Below, in pieces: positions 36,901 to 51,031 of a stretch of 64,000 nucleotides of DNA. The first letter of the stretch is position 1. Every line of letters begins with the position of its first letter. A program made the position numbers and the translations under genes. Under the pieces are notes generated by a model. The model saw only the letters and a program-made list of their open reading frames with translations, was not told the DNA's origin and ran no database searches. Source of the DNA: Macrobrachium rosenbergii (Eukaryota; Arthropoda; Malacostraca; Decapoda; Palaemonidae); assembly GCF_040412425.1 (NCBI RefSeq), contig NC_089749.1:8857662-8921661 (forward strand). Direction: 5' to 3'.

Positions 36901-36937
36901 GTGCGTTTGTATTTCTGTCTGTATATGTATGTGTGTT

Positions 36938-36944
36938 TTATATA

Positions 36945-36991
<47 letters not shown>

Positions 36992-37017
36992 GATATATAT
37001 ATAGATATATATAGATG
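36938..37017. repeat. (AT)n / (TAGA)n microsatellite
   Basis: Interrupted TA repeats directly after the possible exon at 36.84 kb. Confidence 0.85.
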
Positions 37018-37517
37018 ACAGATAATGGAATTTTGTATAACACGAATCATTAAGTACCACACAAAATTTCATCATAATTATATTAATATTCTATTTATTA
37101 ACCATTCGTAATATGAACTGTAGTTCAAAGATCAGTAACCCGGATAAATTTCAGCACACGTGATGGTATTTTGCATACTATTCATAATTAACCATCACAC
37201 AAAATTTTATAACATCTCTTAACATTTTAATATTCATATCAACCATTCTCTTGTCTTTGCAAAGGAAACTGAACCCTCGTATCACGAACACACATATTTA
37301 TATATATCCATAATCACGCAAATTCCATGATACCCATCAATATTTTATTTAATATATATATCCATTAACATGTCGTCTATGCAACTAAAATGAAACCACT
37401 TCATGACTAACCGACTCTGGCAACACTGCCCACTGACATGTGCGACGGGTCTTTATAGCACGGAACAGTGGCCGTCGAAGCTTAAACGGGTCCCCGGGCC
37501 ATATTTATTCGGATAAA

Positions 37518-40500
37518 ATGGACATTTCGGCCAAATTGAGTCTCCTGGGGTTATCGGACACGAAGGTCAACGAAACCATCAAGAACAAACCTCTGTCGGG
37601 CTTATTAGCGGGCATCGTAGATGAGGTGGGTATCTTTGCGTTGGTTTTGATGAAATCGCTTATAAGAATTATTATAATTCATAATGTTTTGTATGTTGTA
37701 GTTATATCTTCGTGGGATTTCATGGATTTAATTAGGATTCCCAAAGTATTTTAAGGGGTTTTTGTAGACGTGGTGAGGAGGGTAGGCGAAATTCTATATA
37801 TTCAATTAAATTGGGTAGATTGGGCTCTTATGTTCAACCTACCCTGATGCCATTTTAGGCTGGGCATGAAGTTAAAAAATAATGATAGTAATGAGCTCCA
37901 TTTATATGCAGTATTGTTTTACTCAAAATCAAAGTTGCGTTTGGGCTTGAAATTATCATTTTTGTATTTGTTTCATTCACTCTTAGTGGGTAGGCTACGT
38001 ACAGAGATAGCCTTGTACGTCCTACCCATAGGGTATATCCCACAGTTCCAGGAACCACAGTGGGAAAGCGGGGTTAGGTTGTTGGGTTGAACTGTGGGGT
38101 TGCTCTGCATCGGGTATTATCTGGGAAGTTGACTTTTCCTGTAATATTTCAGTTGCTTATTGAGAAGTTAACATTATTTTCTGGCAGTCGACTGTAATTA
38201 ACCTGTAATTAACCTCAGAACTGATTTTGTATGCTGGCCATCCAGGAACGCTATCGCTCATGCGCAGTGGTATGGGCTAGGGAGGTTTGGGTAAAAAGTG
38301 GAGTTTCCTTGACCAGGGCTCCCCCCCTCCCCCAGCTAAGTAACATGGCCTGCTAGATTGGGTTAGGTTAGGTTTCCTGAGCTAATCCCTTCTTGAACAT
38401 ATGACTCCCTAATAACTTGCGTAAGTGCGTAACCATTCCATAACAACAACGTAGCATTCTGTGCGTAATTACCTGTAATTTTACTGGTGGTGGGAGCAGA
38501 TACAGTAGGGACACAGGGGTAGGCTAGGTGTGAGAAATCTGGCCATGAAAACAGGCCAAACCTACCCTTTCCAAGAATGCCATGCCCTGACCTAAGCAGA
38601 CCTTAACTTCCTAACCTGACTTGAGGCACTGTACCCTGACCTGGCTGGCGGGGCCATCCCCCTTGACACCTCCCAAAGTAACATCAAGCACTGGGTAGTT
38701 TAGAGTGTGTAGATCAACTTTTATTCAGTGGAAGTTGTCGCTAGGAGACAAAAATATCAGCGCCTACCCTTGTCTCCCTACTCTGCTTACTATTTGGGTG
38801 GAAAAAATCCAGATTGAGAGAAATACAATGATATTAATCCCACTAATAGTTCTCATTCAGATTAAGGTAAATATGGAATGTTTTCAAACTAGTATCATTC
38901 AATAGGGTGAGGACTGGGTACCTTAGGTTGGGCAAGGTTGGTTAGGTCATTTGCAATTGAAGCGAAAATGAGAAAGGCTCAAAGCATACATTAAAACATA
39001 GGATAATTTTATTTTCAAGTCAAAATGCAATAATGATAAGTAAGATTTTACCTTTTAGGCTAAGCTAAATCCCAATCAAATGGACCCCAGTAAGTCTCTT
39101 TTAGTTCCTTATGGTTGCTGGGGATTTTTAGGTCATCTAGAAGGCAAACCAGAAACTCTGTCAAATCTCTGGCCTAGGCCAAGAACCTTATGCATCAGCC
39201 TGGATTCTTTGGTTGCGACTTGTCTTTTAAGTCTAAATCTTTTGATCTGGTAATTTTTGGTCCCCATTTAGATGCAGGGCCCAGCATTATAAGTTAGGAC
39301 AGATTAGCATGCACCTGTGTGTTTCACTTTGATTTATGGAGCTCTAGATCAGGTTATAGGGCATCTTGGCAGGGTAGGACCCAACAGATTAGGTTTGGTG
39401 TTGGGTTATGATGTATCCATTTTGTGTTACATCTCTCTCCATCTTAAAACCTTTTTGCATAAGGGAAGTATTTCCAGCAGAGGTCAATGTTAAAATAAGT
39501 TATAGAATATAAAAAACTATAAGATGAATTACTGATATACCTGCAACTCAAGATTCTGTTAAATTTATAATCCACTATAGCATTAGCCCGTGAAAATCTG
39601 TCAACTAAACCAAGGCATCGACTCACTAACATTCGCATTTTTTATTCCTTTAGGCCAAAGGTAAAGGTGATATAACCAAACCTGTAGGTAATCTACTGTA
39701 TCATCTCGGCACAAAACTTCCTCAGCAATTTCACAAGCACATACCATTACTTGTCTCTTACGTAGTGGATGGACGCATCAACCAGGAAGCTAAGTTAACT
39801 GCGGCCATTAAGTTTGTTCAGGTACGGTATTATAAGAACACTTTTATAGAATGACTGATTTTTTATCACTTGAAATGTATTTGCATAGTTTACACCTTTC
39901 ATCGATAACTGAATCTATATTCATAAATGTATAAACCCATCATCCTTGCTATTTGATAATGTACATTTATTGAATATGATTACATGTTGGTGAGAAGTAT
40001 GAAAAATTTCAAAAAATTCTTATCCCAACAGAATAGTGTGTCAGGCAACATCAACATCGAAGAATTTGAAAAATCATGCGGAGTCGGGGTCGAAGTGTCG
40101 CAGGATGAGATTGAGGCAAGTGTAGCTCAATAATTGGAAAGCATAAAGAAGCATTACTTTCTCAGAGGTAAGTTCTGTATACCATTGGCTTTGTATGTTT
40201 GAACAAATACTGTCTTTTCTTTATATAAATGTTGAACGTTGAAATGAAGTGCAGACTGTTAATTTACAATTGCCTCCATCTGGTAGTTTTCGCTCCAGAT
40301 TTAGAACTCACTGCATTAATTGTAGTATTTAATATTTGAGAGCACCATTCATCAATCACAGCATTACACACATTACCCAGTATATGGGAAATTACTCTAC
40401 ACCATTAGAAAAATCCAGACAAAAAGAGACACTCTTAAGCAAGGATAGAAAATTAATTAAAAGGAAAAGAATTTAGGGTTACCAAAGAGAAAAGAATTCT

Positions 40501-43500
40501 CCATGAAGCATTGGCAATGAAAAGATGCCAACAAAAAAGCAACAGGTAGAAAAGGTTAAAACTCTCTGAACCTTTAATTCACATAGAGAATGGAAAATAC
40601 ATGTAAACTGCTTGAGAATATATGAACATGAAAAAGTACATAAGAAAGAAATAGATGGAGCTGAATATTTGGGAAAGAGCTTGGTGTAGACTCTGGGAAA
40701 TGCAGCCAACACAATTGAAGCCTCCCGGGAATAAGGGGTTGATTAGCGGACAGTGGACTGTGAGCTGAGCATTGCTGTGGGAATGGTATTCTGGTAGCTC
40801 TTCCAGTGTGTGTGGCTGGGACCATTTACATGGAATAAGGCTAATTATAATTGGTTTCTTGTAAAAGCTTTACATTTTAATTTGTGAAGCACCATTTTGA
40901 AATTTTTCTATTTAAGTCTAAATATTGTTTACAAGGAATATACAGTTCAATAGTCAAAGAATGTGTGAAATTTTCTATTTTTAGTTTTGTCGTAGTTTAC
41001 GTCGAGGTATAATTTTTAAAAATTTTTATTTTGTCGTAGTTTACGTCGGGTATAATTTTTATGACAGGTCGGTCCCTTTGATAACAGTCGAGCATCCCTC
41101 CATGTAAGCAGATAGTAAGAAGGTGAAGGAAGAGATAGATCTTCAGGTGTTGACACTCCTTGGTCCCAAAGGAGAAGAGGATTTAGTGAAGCCTCCAAAG
41201 GTTAAAAATGCAGAAAAGAAGGAGAAAGCGGATAAGGTTGACTCAGCCCCTCAAGGTTAGAAAATTGTTCTCTTAAGATTGTCTCTTATTTATTGCATCT
41301 TAGACCAGTATCAGTATGCCAACTGCATTTCATATCTTATTTATGTACCTATATTATTTGTTTCAACTAATCTCCATGCTCAGTTTGCTTCATGTGGATT
41401 CAGGAAAGTTCTGGAAGGTTGGACTAGGGCCATGTAAATTGGTAATTATTCCATTTATCATGTTACGGGCATCTACATTAATGATGCAACAAAGGATGAC
41501 CAATAGTACAGGTTAGAAAAATATTTTCTGGACTGGAGTTATCTAAAATCTTGAATTCGGTTCAGTTTCTCAATAAAATAAGGACCAGTTCTGATTCTTA
41601 GACACTGTAATAGCATTTCAGTTAGCCTACGCCTAATTTATTGTCTTAGCATTTCAGTTAGCCTACACCTAATTTATTGTTTTTCCCTGCAGGGCTCATC
41701 CAGGGATACTGTATAATGGTAATAAAGTGATCATATTGTATTACAAGGTAACATTAATGTATGTCTTGGGTTAGGAATACCTATGTCTTTCTTTTCATAA
41801 CCTTATACCCTGTACTTATTTTTCCTTTCAACAGAGAAGCAGTGTTTAACAATGACAGAGCTCTTACGAACTGTACAGTTTCACGCACCTGGGGAAAATC
41901 ACAAAACAGACGGCTATATTATTACGGATCAGACTGAGCGCCTGTTAAAGGAGCATCTCAAAGTAACAGGAGGTCAGGTGTGTAGCTTTGAAGGTTAAAA
42001 TTAAATATATAAAGTTTTTGTTGGGTATTGATGCTCACAGACTGACCCAAGCATATGGTTTTGACCTTGTAATGGAACATTTGCGAATTGGACTTGAAAC
42101 AATGAGCTGGATGATCACATTGATTTGCTTGCAGAACTTTTTGCTTTTTATCATTCAAGTCAAATGTGATTAGTTACCTTGTTTTATTCCTTTATCTATC
42201 TAGTTTTATTCTTTTATCATTCCTTATTTCATCTTAGCAGCCAGCCCTCTGAGAGTACTACACATTAGACCAGTGGGCTTTTTAAAGTACTTAATAATTA
42301 TAAAAAATTATAATTTCATCATAGTACAAACGTTTTCAGATCTTGTTGTATTAAATCTATATAAGATGCAGTGTAGTACATGTACATGTAATTCTGTGCC
42401 ATATTTGCATAATGTTAACCCAACTGGCTCATGCTCCTAAAACAATATTCTCACTTAATGGCTGTTTTATTGTAGCTTGCCATGCAATTGATGGCTTTTT
42501 AGTCTTGATTATTAATCATTTTAATTGATAAATTACTATGGTCATTAAATATTTCATGTAGTAGTTATTTTCATAATGACGTTTAATATTTTTTGTAGGT
42601 TCGCACAAGATTCCCTCCAGAACCAAATGGTATTTTACACATAGGCCATGCAAAGGCTATTAACATTAACTTTGGGTATGCTGCTGCAAATGGAGGCGTG
42701 TGTTTCCTGAGATACGACGATACGAATCCCGAGAAAGAAGAAGAGAAGTTCTTCAAGGGAATCAAGGAAATGGTGGAGTGGTTAGGTATGTATAGAGATG
42801 ATAGGGGTATGTTGACCACAAGGTTGGCTTAAGTATAAGTAAAGTTTAAACATTTTTTTTCAAAACATTTGTTCTATTTGTGGTCATGTTTTGACAAATG
42901 AAAACAAATAATTTTGACAATTTTGAGTAACATAAAATAAGTTTGTTTTTACCAAGTCCTTCTGATACTACTCTAGTTCTTATTCCTTAGTTGGTTTTAC
43001 TCTTTTTTTTTTTCAGGTTACAAACCGTACAAAATTACACATTCGTCCGATTACTTCCATCAGTTGTATGAATGGGCTAAGTTATTAATAGAGAAAAATA
43101 TGGCATATGTATGTCATCAGAAAGCTGAAGAACTTAAAGGGTTTAACCCCAAGCCTTCACCATGGAGGGAAAGGCCTGTCGAAGAATCGCGTCAATTATT
43201 TGAGGTATGGAGTAGTTATGATTTATATTTTCATGAGTTGATATTTAGCGTGGGGTTCTTGATTGATCTTTGTGAAGTGAAGTGAACAAGTACATGATTT
43301 GCAAGAGGAACTAACTACCAACAGCTTATTTTCTGAGGTGCTTGCTTACGAGCCAAACCACCTGAAAAATTTGTGTACTGACGCCACCCAAATCCATCCA
43401 TAACTAAGATTGTCTGGTCATAAAACTAGTAATAAAATATTAGAAATTTTAAGGAAAATCACTAGGTGTTCTCATCTTTCAAAGAATAACAGTAGTACAG

Positions 43501-46500
43501 TACTAAGTACCTGGCAAAGAACGAGCTAGGTTGACAGCTAGGAATCGATGGAATTTACGCCCTATAGTTGTGGTCTGAAGGTAGCACTAAATGTTTTTTT
43601 GCAGTGTAAGCTTTCAGTTACTTTTCTTTTTATCTTGGATTCATTTTATGCTTTGCACTCCTGGTGCCTGACTAAACTACCCAGCCTCATCTGTTTTGTG
43701 TTCCAGCTTTCATTACTCATTTGAGAGTGAATGACTGCATTTGAGTGAGCCTTTGAAGAGTAGGAGGTTTATTCAAAGTGATATATTGAAAGTTTAGTAC
43801 TACATATTCCCTGCTAACAAAATGTGACTTTGTAAGTTACTTTAAACCAGTAGAAATGTAACACTCAGTTGATTTTCAGAAAGTTATACTTTTGTAAGTG
43901 AGGATATTGTTATTTGGTCTCCTGTTATGTGTCTATTTCTCAAATTATTTCAAGTGCTTTTTCACTCAATGATTTTGTAAGGATTTCCACAGGAAATAGA
44001 GAAGCCTGTAAAACCTTGTTCAGGTAACCTGTTGTATTTGTTTTTGAATGTGATGCATGAACATAATAAATTTACTTGGGATGTGTTTCAGGACATGAAG
44101 AATGGAAAATTTGATGAAGGGGAGGCAACGTTGAGATTGAAGCTAACCTTGGAAGAAGGCAAGTTAGATCCGGTGGCGTATCGAATCAAGTACTTCCCCC
44201 ACCATTGTACTGGCAACGAATGGTGTATATATCCAACTTACGATTATACTCACTGTTTATGTGACTCCCTAGAAAACATTACACACAGCCTGTGCACAAA
44301 AGAATTCCAGTCCAGGTAAGATCAATCTTTGTTTAGCAAAGTTATTTTAGTATGCAGCTTGAATCTCAGATCATTTCTACGCCTGTATCGTTGGATGGTT
44401 CTTGTCCTATAATAACAAAACTTTGTATTTTACCCATCATAGACAGTTGTTGACACAATTAAATATTGAACCGTATTAAGCAATGACCTCCAAGTAAGTT
44501 GATTAAATACCGAACACTGTAAAAAAGTTGTCCCAAAAATCTTGCACTCTGATTGAGAATGCAGCAGAGGTCAAGTTCTGAAATCTGATTTTCAATCATT
44601 GGGTTTTAGAAGTTACAGTAGCTAATTTGTCTAGGTCATTCTCCAGAATGTTAGTTTCATTTTTCCTCTTGAATGGTCATTACTGATCTATAATTGACTA
44701 TCTAAGCATTGGCTTGATTATGATTTTAATAGCTTTTTCAAATAGTTGGGGTTTCGACAGCATGCCTCCCTTCATATAAATTCAAGTAGCTTGTGTAGTC
44801 AGTCAGGGTGGAAGACTTGTGTTTAAGATGGCCTCACAAGTTACCTATGATATAATGAAAATCACTAAAATCCTCAGAAAGTACACAAACAAGTCATTGG
44901 TATGCGTACAAACTACAGTATGAGCCAAAATATAAAAATGCTCATCAAACATTAAATGAAAGCAAATGACTTATAGTGGTGAAATGAAAAAGCCACTGCA
45001 GTTAATAGTACTGGAAAGAGAAAATGGAAAACCACAGGTAACCCATTACTGTGAGACTGGCAAGAAAAAGTCATATTATTAATATATTCGTAAGTTATTT
45101 TACTCTTTCTTTTTTTAATAAGTGATCTCTTTCTGTATTTCCCATTACCTCTGTTACTTTTATAATGAATCACCATATTTTTTGGGAGCTTGACCAAGTC
45201 AGTACCCCGTGGGCTTGGTCCATATGAATAGGGTTCATCTTTTAATTGCCAATTGTTGTTGATTACTGATGATATCTAGGCAGCAAGTAGTACCATGAGT
45301 TTTCAAGGCATTAAAACGCTTACCAATTCACTACTTGACAAAACACCATTAGAATGGAGAAAAGGCAAATGAATGGAAATGGCACATTACAGAAAATGTA
45401 AAAAGTTACTAATCCTTTGAGAACAGTTTTGGAATACATCTACTCAAAACAGAGCCATACAGAAAAATGCTAGAGCACGATTGTCAGCATATTTGAGGTC
45501 ACACACAAGGTTTGTTAAGGAGGTCAGTATGAGTAGATGAAGGAGAGAAGACTGGAAGGGGAAAAGGTAAGAAAGTTCTGCCCAAATTAGCATGGAGTTG
45601 AGTTATGGAGGGTTAGATCTGGATAGTTTCAAACTGATGACCTCCACACACAACTTAGGCTATTGATGCTGTCATTCCCTTTGCATTGAAGGGGGTAGGG
45701 TTGGTTCTGTGGCCAAATACACAAGGAACCATCTTTAAAGCAATGGCTTGCAATTCAGAACTTGGCATAAAGGCCTATATTAGATTAAAATTTTTTTGCT
45801 TCTAAGAAGCTTAATTTATAGTAAGATGTGTGAGTTGATGATAGATGATCTTTTAAGTCTCTTAAATTTCCAGAGTTAATTTTAAGTCAACATTATTTGT
45901 TTTTTCACAGACGATCTTCATATTATTGGCTTTGCAATGCAGTGGAAACTTATAGCCCCGTCCAGTGGGAGTATGGGAGACTGAATATGAACTGTACTGT
46001 AGTTTCTAAAAGGAAAATTGCAAAGTTGATATCTGAGGGACATGTAAGAGGTAAGTAGAATTCTTTTGAAATTTGGTTTTTATTTTTGTTTCAGGTTAGA
46101 AGCTTAGAAAAAATGTTTCATTCTTGGCTTTTGTCCTAGATTTCAAATACTGTTGTGTCATTTTCAATTTTACCTTATGAGGAACACAAAAAAATGCCAG
46201 CAAATTATCATGATATGGAGTTGAACATCCCCCTTTTGGCAAAGGTTGCTTTTTGACGTATAACCTGGTTAAAAAATTGTTAACCCTTTGTAAGCGGCTT
46301 CGTCAGTTGACGACTATTTATAGCTTTGGCGTTATTTCCGGGTACTGTATCATCCCCTGATGATCAGCATTTCCTGCCATACAGTTTGAACAAATCTTGC
46401 ACAAAAAATTTTTAAATCACCTCAGTGAACCATAAATGACTTCTGGAAATTCTAATATCTCATTAGAGGATAGAAGGGGATCAATTTGACTTGAGATTTC

Positions 46501-49500
46501 ATTGGGGAATGCACATACTGCAGCTCCCTATCCCAGGATGTCTCGTAAATGTTTTACCATAAATATACTCAGAATTTTTTACTGATTTTAATTCTTATCT
46601 GTTATGATATTGTGGGAGTTGTAATTATAAATTTACAAAATATAAAAAATTATTAGAAAAAAACATTTATATCTTGGTAAAATTAGCATATGTTTATGAC
46701 TGTCTTTCGGAAAAGAGTCCCCACACGGGATTGCAAATATTCATTTCCAACTTCCCGTGGAAGGTACAGAAAATTTACAGAATTTTTTTCTTATACCATG
46801 TGCATTGTATCTTGTCTATGGGTGTGCTTAATATTATACCTGTATTTAGCGTGTTCTGTAAGGGCTAGTATTATTAAATTTGATTTGCCTAATACCTATT
46901 TACATTGCTTCAGAACAATAAAATATGAAAATGAAGCATAAAATAAATAAGAAATATAGTCTTTCCACTGAAGTAAAAATTGCTGAAAAGTGGTTGATTT
47001 AATGAACGGCCATCTTTCTGATATTCTCTAGGGTTCTTGAGGCATTCAAGGACCTTAATATGTTACCTGGGTTACACAGGCATGTGCTTGCCACCTAGAC
47101 TTGAGAGTTGTCTGATCTTTATGTAGTGGCATTCTGAAAGTAAATATTTCAAGTATGTGTTCTTTTTAAATCTGTCTTTGAATAGCAGGGAAGATTTATC
47201 CAATGATTTTGACAAACAATCAATATTTGCCTCTTAACAGTTGAAATCTCATGAAAATCTTATAAAAATTTAACTTTTCAGTTTTTAGTAGTTACATGTG
47301 TAACTGCAATTCTCATTCTAGAATATGTATCTAATGTTACTTGCAGCTATTTGTACCATGCAAAGCGATATTCCAGCTGCAGTTTTGCCAGGAATTTTGA
47401 AGTCTAAAAATTTATAGATTTCCTGTTTATCATGCTCGCCAATTTTCAGATTGGGATGACCCACGACTCTTTACCTAACTGCTCTTAGACGAAGAGGGTT
47501 CCCAGCTGAAGCAATTAACAGTTTCTGTGCCACTCTAGGATTAACTGGAGCTCAGATTTCTATTCACCCAAGGGCCTTAGAAGCTTGCGTTCGCCGGGTT
47601 TTAAATATGACAGCACGCAGGTAACGTCAAGAAAATTTTAGTTCTATAAGAATCATTGAATGTCTTATATATTTAAGTTTTTGTAAATTAGTAGCCTCAA
47701 TTTCTTTTGTCTTCAATTCACAATCTTATAATCCCAGCTAACTGTTTTGTAGCAGTTAGCATTTAAGTTTAGTGAGTGGATTTGCTGCCTTGGTTGTGAT
47801 GTAATAAAGCTGTTAATATCTTTGTGATCATTTCTTACAAAAGGTCGTACAGTACCTCTTATGTAGTTTGTGTTTGCCCCTATCAGCATAATATACAGTA
47901 CTAAGCAGTATAGCAATTGTTATTCTGGAGGTCTTTGGGTTCCTCCAGCATTTTTCCTCCCCCAGGACCCTTTTAACCTCTCCAGCTGTCGTATTCTCCT
48001 TTGGCCCTTATGTTATGCCAGTATCTTCTAGTTCAGATTCATTTTCTTCATTCAAGAGGTTTTCCTGATACCTAATTTATTTCAGTCTTTTTTTTTTCTT
48101 TTTTTCAAGGTTTTTATCTTTTCATTTCATATATTTTGCTCCATTCTCATTTTTTCCATCACCTTTGGCTACGTTGCTATCCTGGATATTTTCATTTTTC
48201 TTTCTGTTGTTTAAAAATTCCGATTCCATTCTTCCCAAAGTTTCTTTGCCCCTACCACATCATTTCAACCTCACTACACTTCTCTCTTTATACATTATCA
48301 TTTTTCCTGCCTCTCTCCTATGCCTGAATTTAAAGGATCTTTTATCTATCTGATCCTCAGTGTTACACCTCATATTACTTGTTTTTATGCATAGCAACTT
48401 TAATCCTTGGTTTTGACAGAATTCCAGTAAGGCATCACCCTTCTGTCCATTTCTTGATGGACATTTAGGTCTCCTACCAATATCTGTCTGTAAATATTTT
48501 TAGTTGATGCGTATGCTAGTGTGATTTAAAGATGTAATTTTTAATTATTCTTTTGTTTTATGTCACTACTATTACCATTATATTTATTGATATGCAGGTG
48601 TTTCAGTTTACAAGTACAGTAACAGTAGCGCCATAAAGATTATTAATCTTTGAGATTTCAAGGGTTCCCAAAATTTGTCTGAGACAAGCCAACTGGAACT
48701 GACTGTGGACTGATGGACTCAGTTCCAGAGGCCCTTTATTCCTCACTGTGTCGGGCTGTCGAACAGTCAGCCTCCCAGAGGATGTCGTGCTGTTGGAGCT
48801 TCATAAGTTCAAGTGAAAATGCCAGTGCATTACTACTAATACTATTCTTCTTGCATTTTAATACATTTTTATCTATTTATTAATTTATTTTTTCTTTTTT
48901 AATAAGTGCGATCTCTTCTTTCTGTATTTCCCTTTACTTCCTCTTACTTCTTCCTAATGAACACCGTATTCTTTGGAAGCTTGAATTTCAAGGCAGTGGC
49001 CCTTGTGGGCTTCTTCCATATGAATATGTTTCCTCTACTGAATAATAATAATAATAATGATAAACTGTTGAAGAATGTAAATAATTAAACATAATAGTTG
49101 TGCCATCTATTTTATTGTACACCATGTACTAGCAGTTTTATGATTAAACAACATTGATTCTGAAACCACTAAATTTGTCATTTTTGTGAAAATTATGGTA
49201 CAATCTTTAATAATTTACAGCAGCTCCCAAATTTTATTATTTGTTTTAGCTAATTATTCCCCTTATTTTTCAGGGTTATGGTAGTGATGGACCCCATGAG
49301 AGTAGTCATCACAAACTACCCAAACAACGGACCTATCATGTTAGACGTTCCAAACATTCCTGGATTTGATGAAGAAGGTTCACATTCAATCCCATTTGAC
49401 AAGGAGCTATGGCTAGAGCGCTCAGATTTCCGTGAGGTAAGGATGGAAAAATTCAATTTTTATACATTTCCCCTATCTCATGTTATGTATATGGGACTGA

Positions 49501-51031
49501 ATCTTTACCATTGAGTGGAGGACTTGGCTTAGGACCCAGAGAATCCCAGTGTAGTGGGTCCCTTCTCCAGTGCAAGACAAAACTGGTGGCCCTAGAAACA
49601 TCAGGTTGTGATGTAGGGCACAAAATAATTAAACTGGTTGTATGAAAAGACTCATTATAAAACATTTTCCCATTTTCAGGTTTTAAATACTTTGCCTTTC
49701 ACAATTACTTTTTTTCCAGGCATTTAGTTTGATATTTTATCTGTAAAGTTAATGCATTCAATCACATTTAGAGCCCAAAAAATATTGATATAGGATGAAA
49801 GTGGTGGTGTTACAACCACTGGGAGCATAATCCTGGTTTTTAAGAAGAAAATGCAGTTTGATAATGCTACATTTCATTTTATGATGTCATTTAGGAACAG
49901 GGTCCAATCATAAACACTTGTTGACAGTATCTAGGAAAGAGTATTTGTTTAAAAGTAATTTACAACTGGACTGCATCTTCAAAGAGGGCAAACAAGTAGT
50001 TCTCAAAGGATGGGATTTATGCCTACTTTTCTAAAGCTCATTATGACTTTCATTTCCAGACTGCAGATGGAGATTACCGTGGGCTGACCCCAGAACAAAG
50101 TGTTGGTCTCAAGTATAGTGGCTATATTATCAAACTCCAGGAAGTTGTGAGGACACCATCAGGTGAAGTAGATTACCTGAAAGTCACATGTGAAGCTGTT
50201 TCAGAGGAAAATAAGCCCAAATCTTTCATTCACTGGGTTGCACAGCCTGTCAAGTGTGAAGTTCGTCTGTATGAGCAGTTGTGAGTGTTGAAGTGTTTTA
50301 AAACCTTAAAGTGCTGTGTTAGTAAGCTTTTTTTTTTTGAAAGGAAGCTTTAAATGTTCATTGAATGACTTGTTAAATTTTTACCCAATTTTTCGTTCAA
50401 ATTGGATAAGAGTATAATAAGGAACAGGTCACAATTTAATTGCCATATTGGAGGCTAACATACAAAATATAAACCTGTCATCTCATTTAAAGGGAAACTA
50501 TAATTCATGTCACACAGTTTATATACAGAAATTTTTGACATTCACTTAAAACATTATTTGCCAACAGGTTAATGTTTGAGATATGCAAAATTGTACATAA
50601 TCTTTCATTTGCATGATTAATCTATCCTGAGGAAGTACATTTGATTGATAAATCACAATCCCTTTTTTGCACTTTTACAAATTGCAGTAGAGAGCAGAAA
50701 GGGTGTTTTGACTGTATAATGAGAGTAGTACTTGCAGGACACAAGTTCATGAAATCAATGATTGTCACTTCTTTATGTTTATCTTTTCAGGTTCATTCAC
50801 GAGTTCCCAGAGGACCCTGCTGTGGTGCCCGATGGATACCTCACAGATATCAATCCTAATTCTCTGACAATTAAAGTGGCCTTCGCAGACTGTTCTGTTA
50901 AGGGAGCAGAAGCGTACCAGAAATTCCAGTTTCAACGGGTTGGGTTCTTTTGTGTGGATCCTGATTCCACTCCAGATTACTTGGTATTCAACAGGACTTG
51001 TGAAATCAAAGCTGACAAGGGGAAAAATTAA
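37518..51031 (+). CDS. QARS1: Glutaminyl-tRNA synthetase, frame disrupted in three exons
   Basis: Class I cytosolic GlnRS that charges tRNA-Gln. Exons: 37518-37625, 39654-39821, 40032-40167, about 41050-41255, 41835-41977, 42599-42785, 43017-43204, 44092-44315, 45911-46050, 47450-47620, 49274-49436, 50060-50280, 50791-51031; about 770 codons, as expected. Seen: N-terminal domain ([17 protein letters not shown]), [20 protein letters not shown] with the HIGH motif, the tRNA/Gln pocket ([11 protein letters not shown]), [15 protein letters not shown], the KMSKS-type loop VVSKRK, and the C-terminal beta-barrel ending [14 protein letters not shown]. Oddities: one base is missing in exon 3 (near 40130, TAA in frame) and one in exon 10 (near 47475, TAA in frame). 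Exon 4 has no open path from its acceptor to [11 protein letters not shown]. Other junctions keep phase. The gene is intron-bearing, so not a processed pseudogene; uncorrected assembly indels or a decaying duplicate both fit. ATTAAA at 51106 may be its poly(A) signal. Confidence 0.93.
40985..41060 (+). repeat. 44 bp tandem duplication at the QARS exon 4 acceptor
   Basis: TTTTGTCGTAGTTTACGTCG is followed by AGGTATAATTTTT in copy 1 (40985-41017) and GGTATAATTTTT in copy 2 (41029-41060). Copy 2 lacks one A, which removes the AG that would precede GTATAAT. Confidence 0.8.
45100..45245 (+). repeat. (AAT)n-tailed element fragment in QARS intron 8
   Basis: TTAATAAGTGATCTCTTTCT ... GGGCTTGGTCCATATGAATA GGGTTCATCTT matches the family seen at 10.9 and 20.9 kb. 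This copy lost its AAT tail. Confidence 0.75.
48890..49066 (+). repeat. (AAT)n-tailed element copy in QARS intron 10
   Basis: TTTAATAAGTGCGATCTCTT ... AAGCTTGAATTTCAAGGCAG ... CTACTGAATAATAATAATAATG. A short AAT tail at the 3' end defines the element's orientation. Confidence 0.8.

Noticed and set aside
38350..38375. Telomeric TTAGG repeat
   Set aside because: Only two units (GGTTAGGTTAGG), as expected by chance in this composition.
40116..40121. GC-AG donor (GAG|GCAAGT) for QARS exon 3, avoiding the in-frame TAA
   Set aside because: The bases after it, read in the shifted frame, continue the family-like sequence ([10 protein letters not shown]) up to a strong GTAAGT donor at 40168, so a missing base in the exon explains it better.
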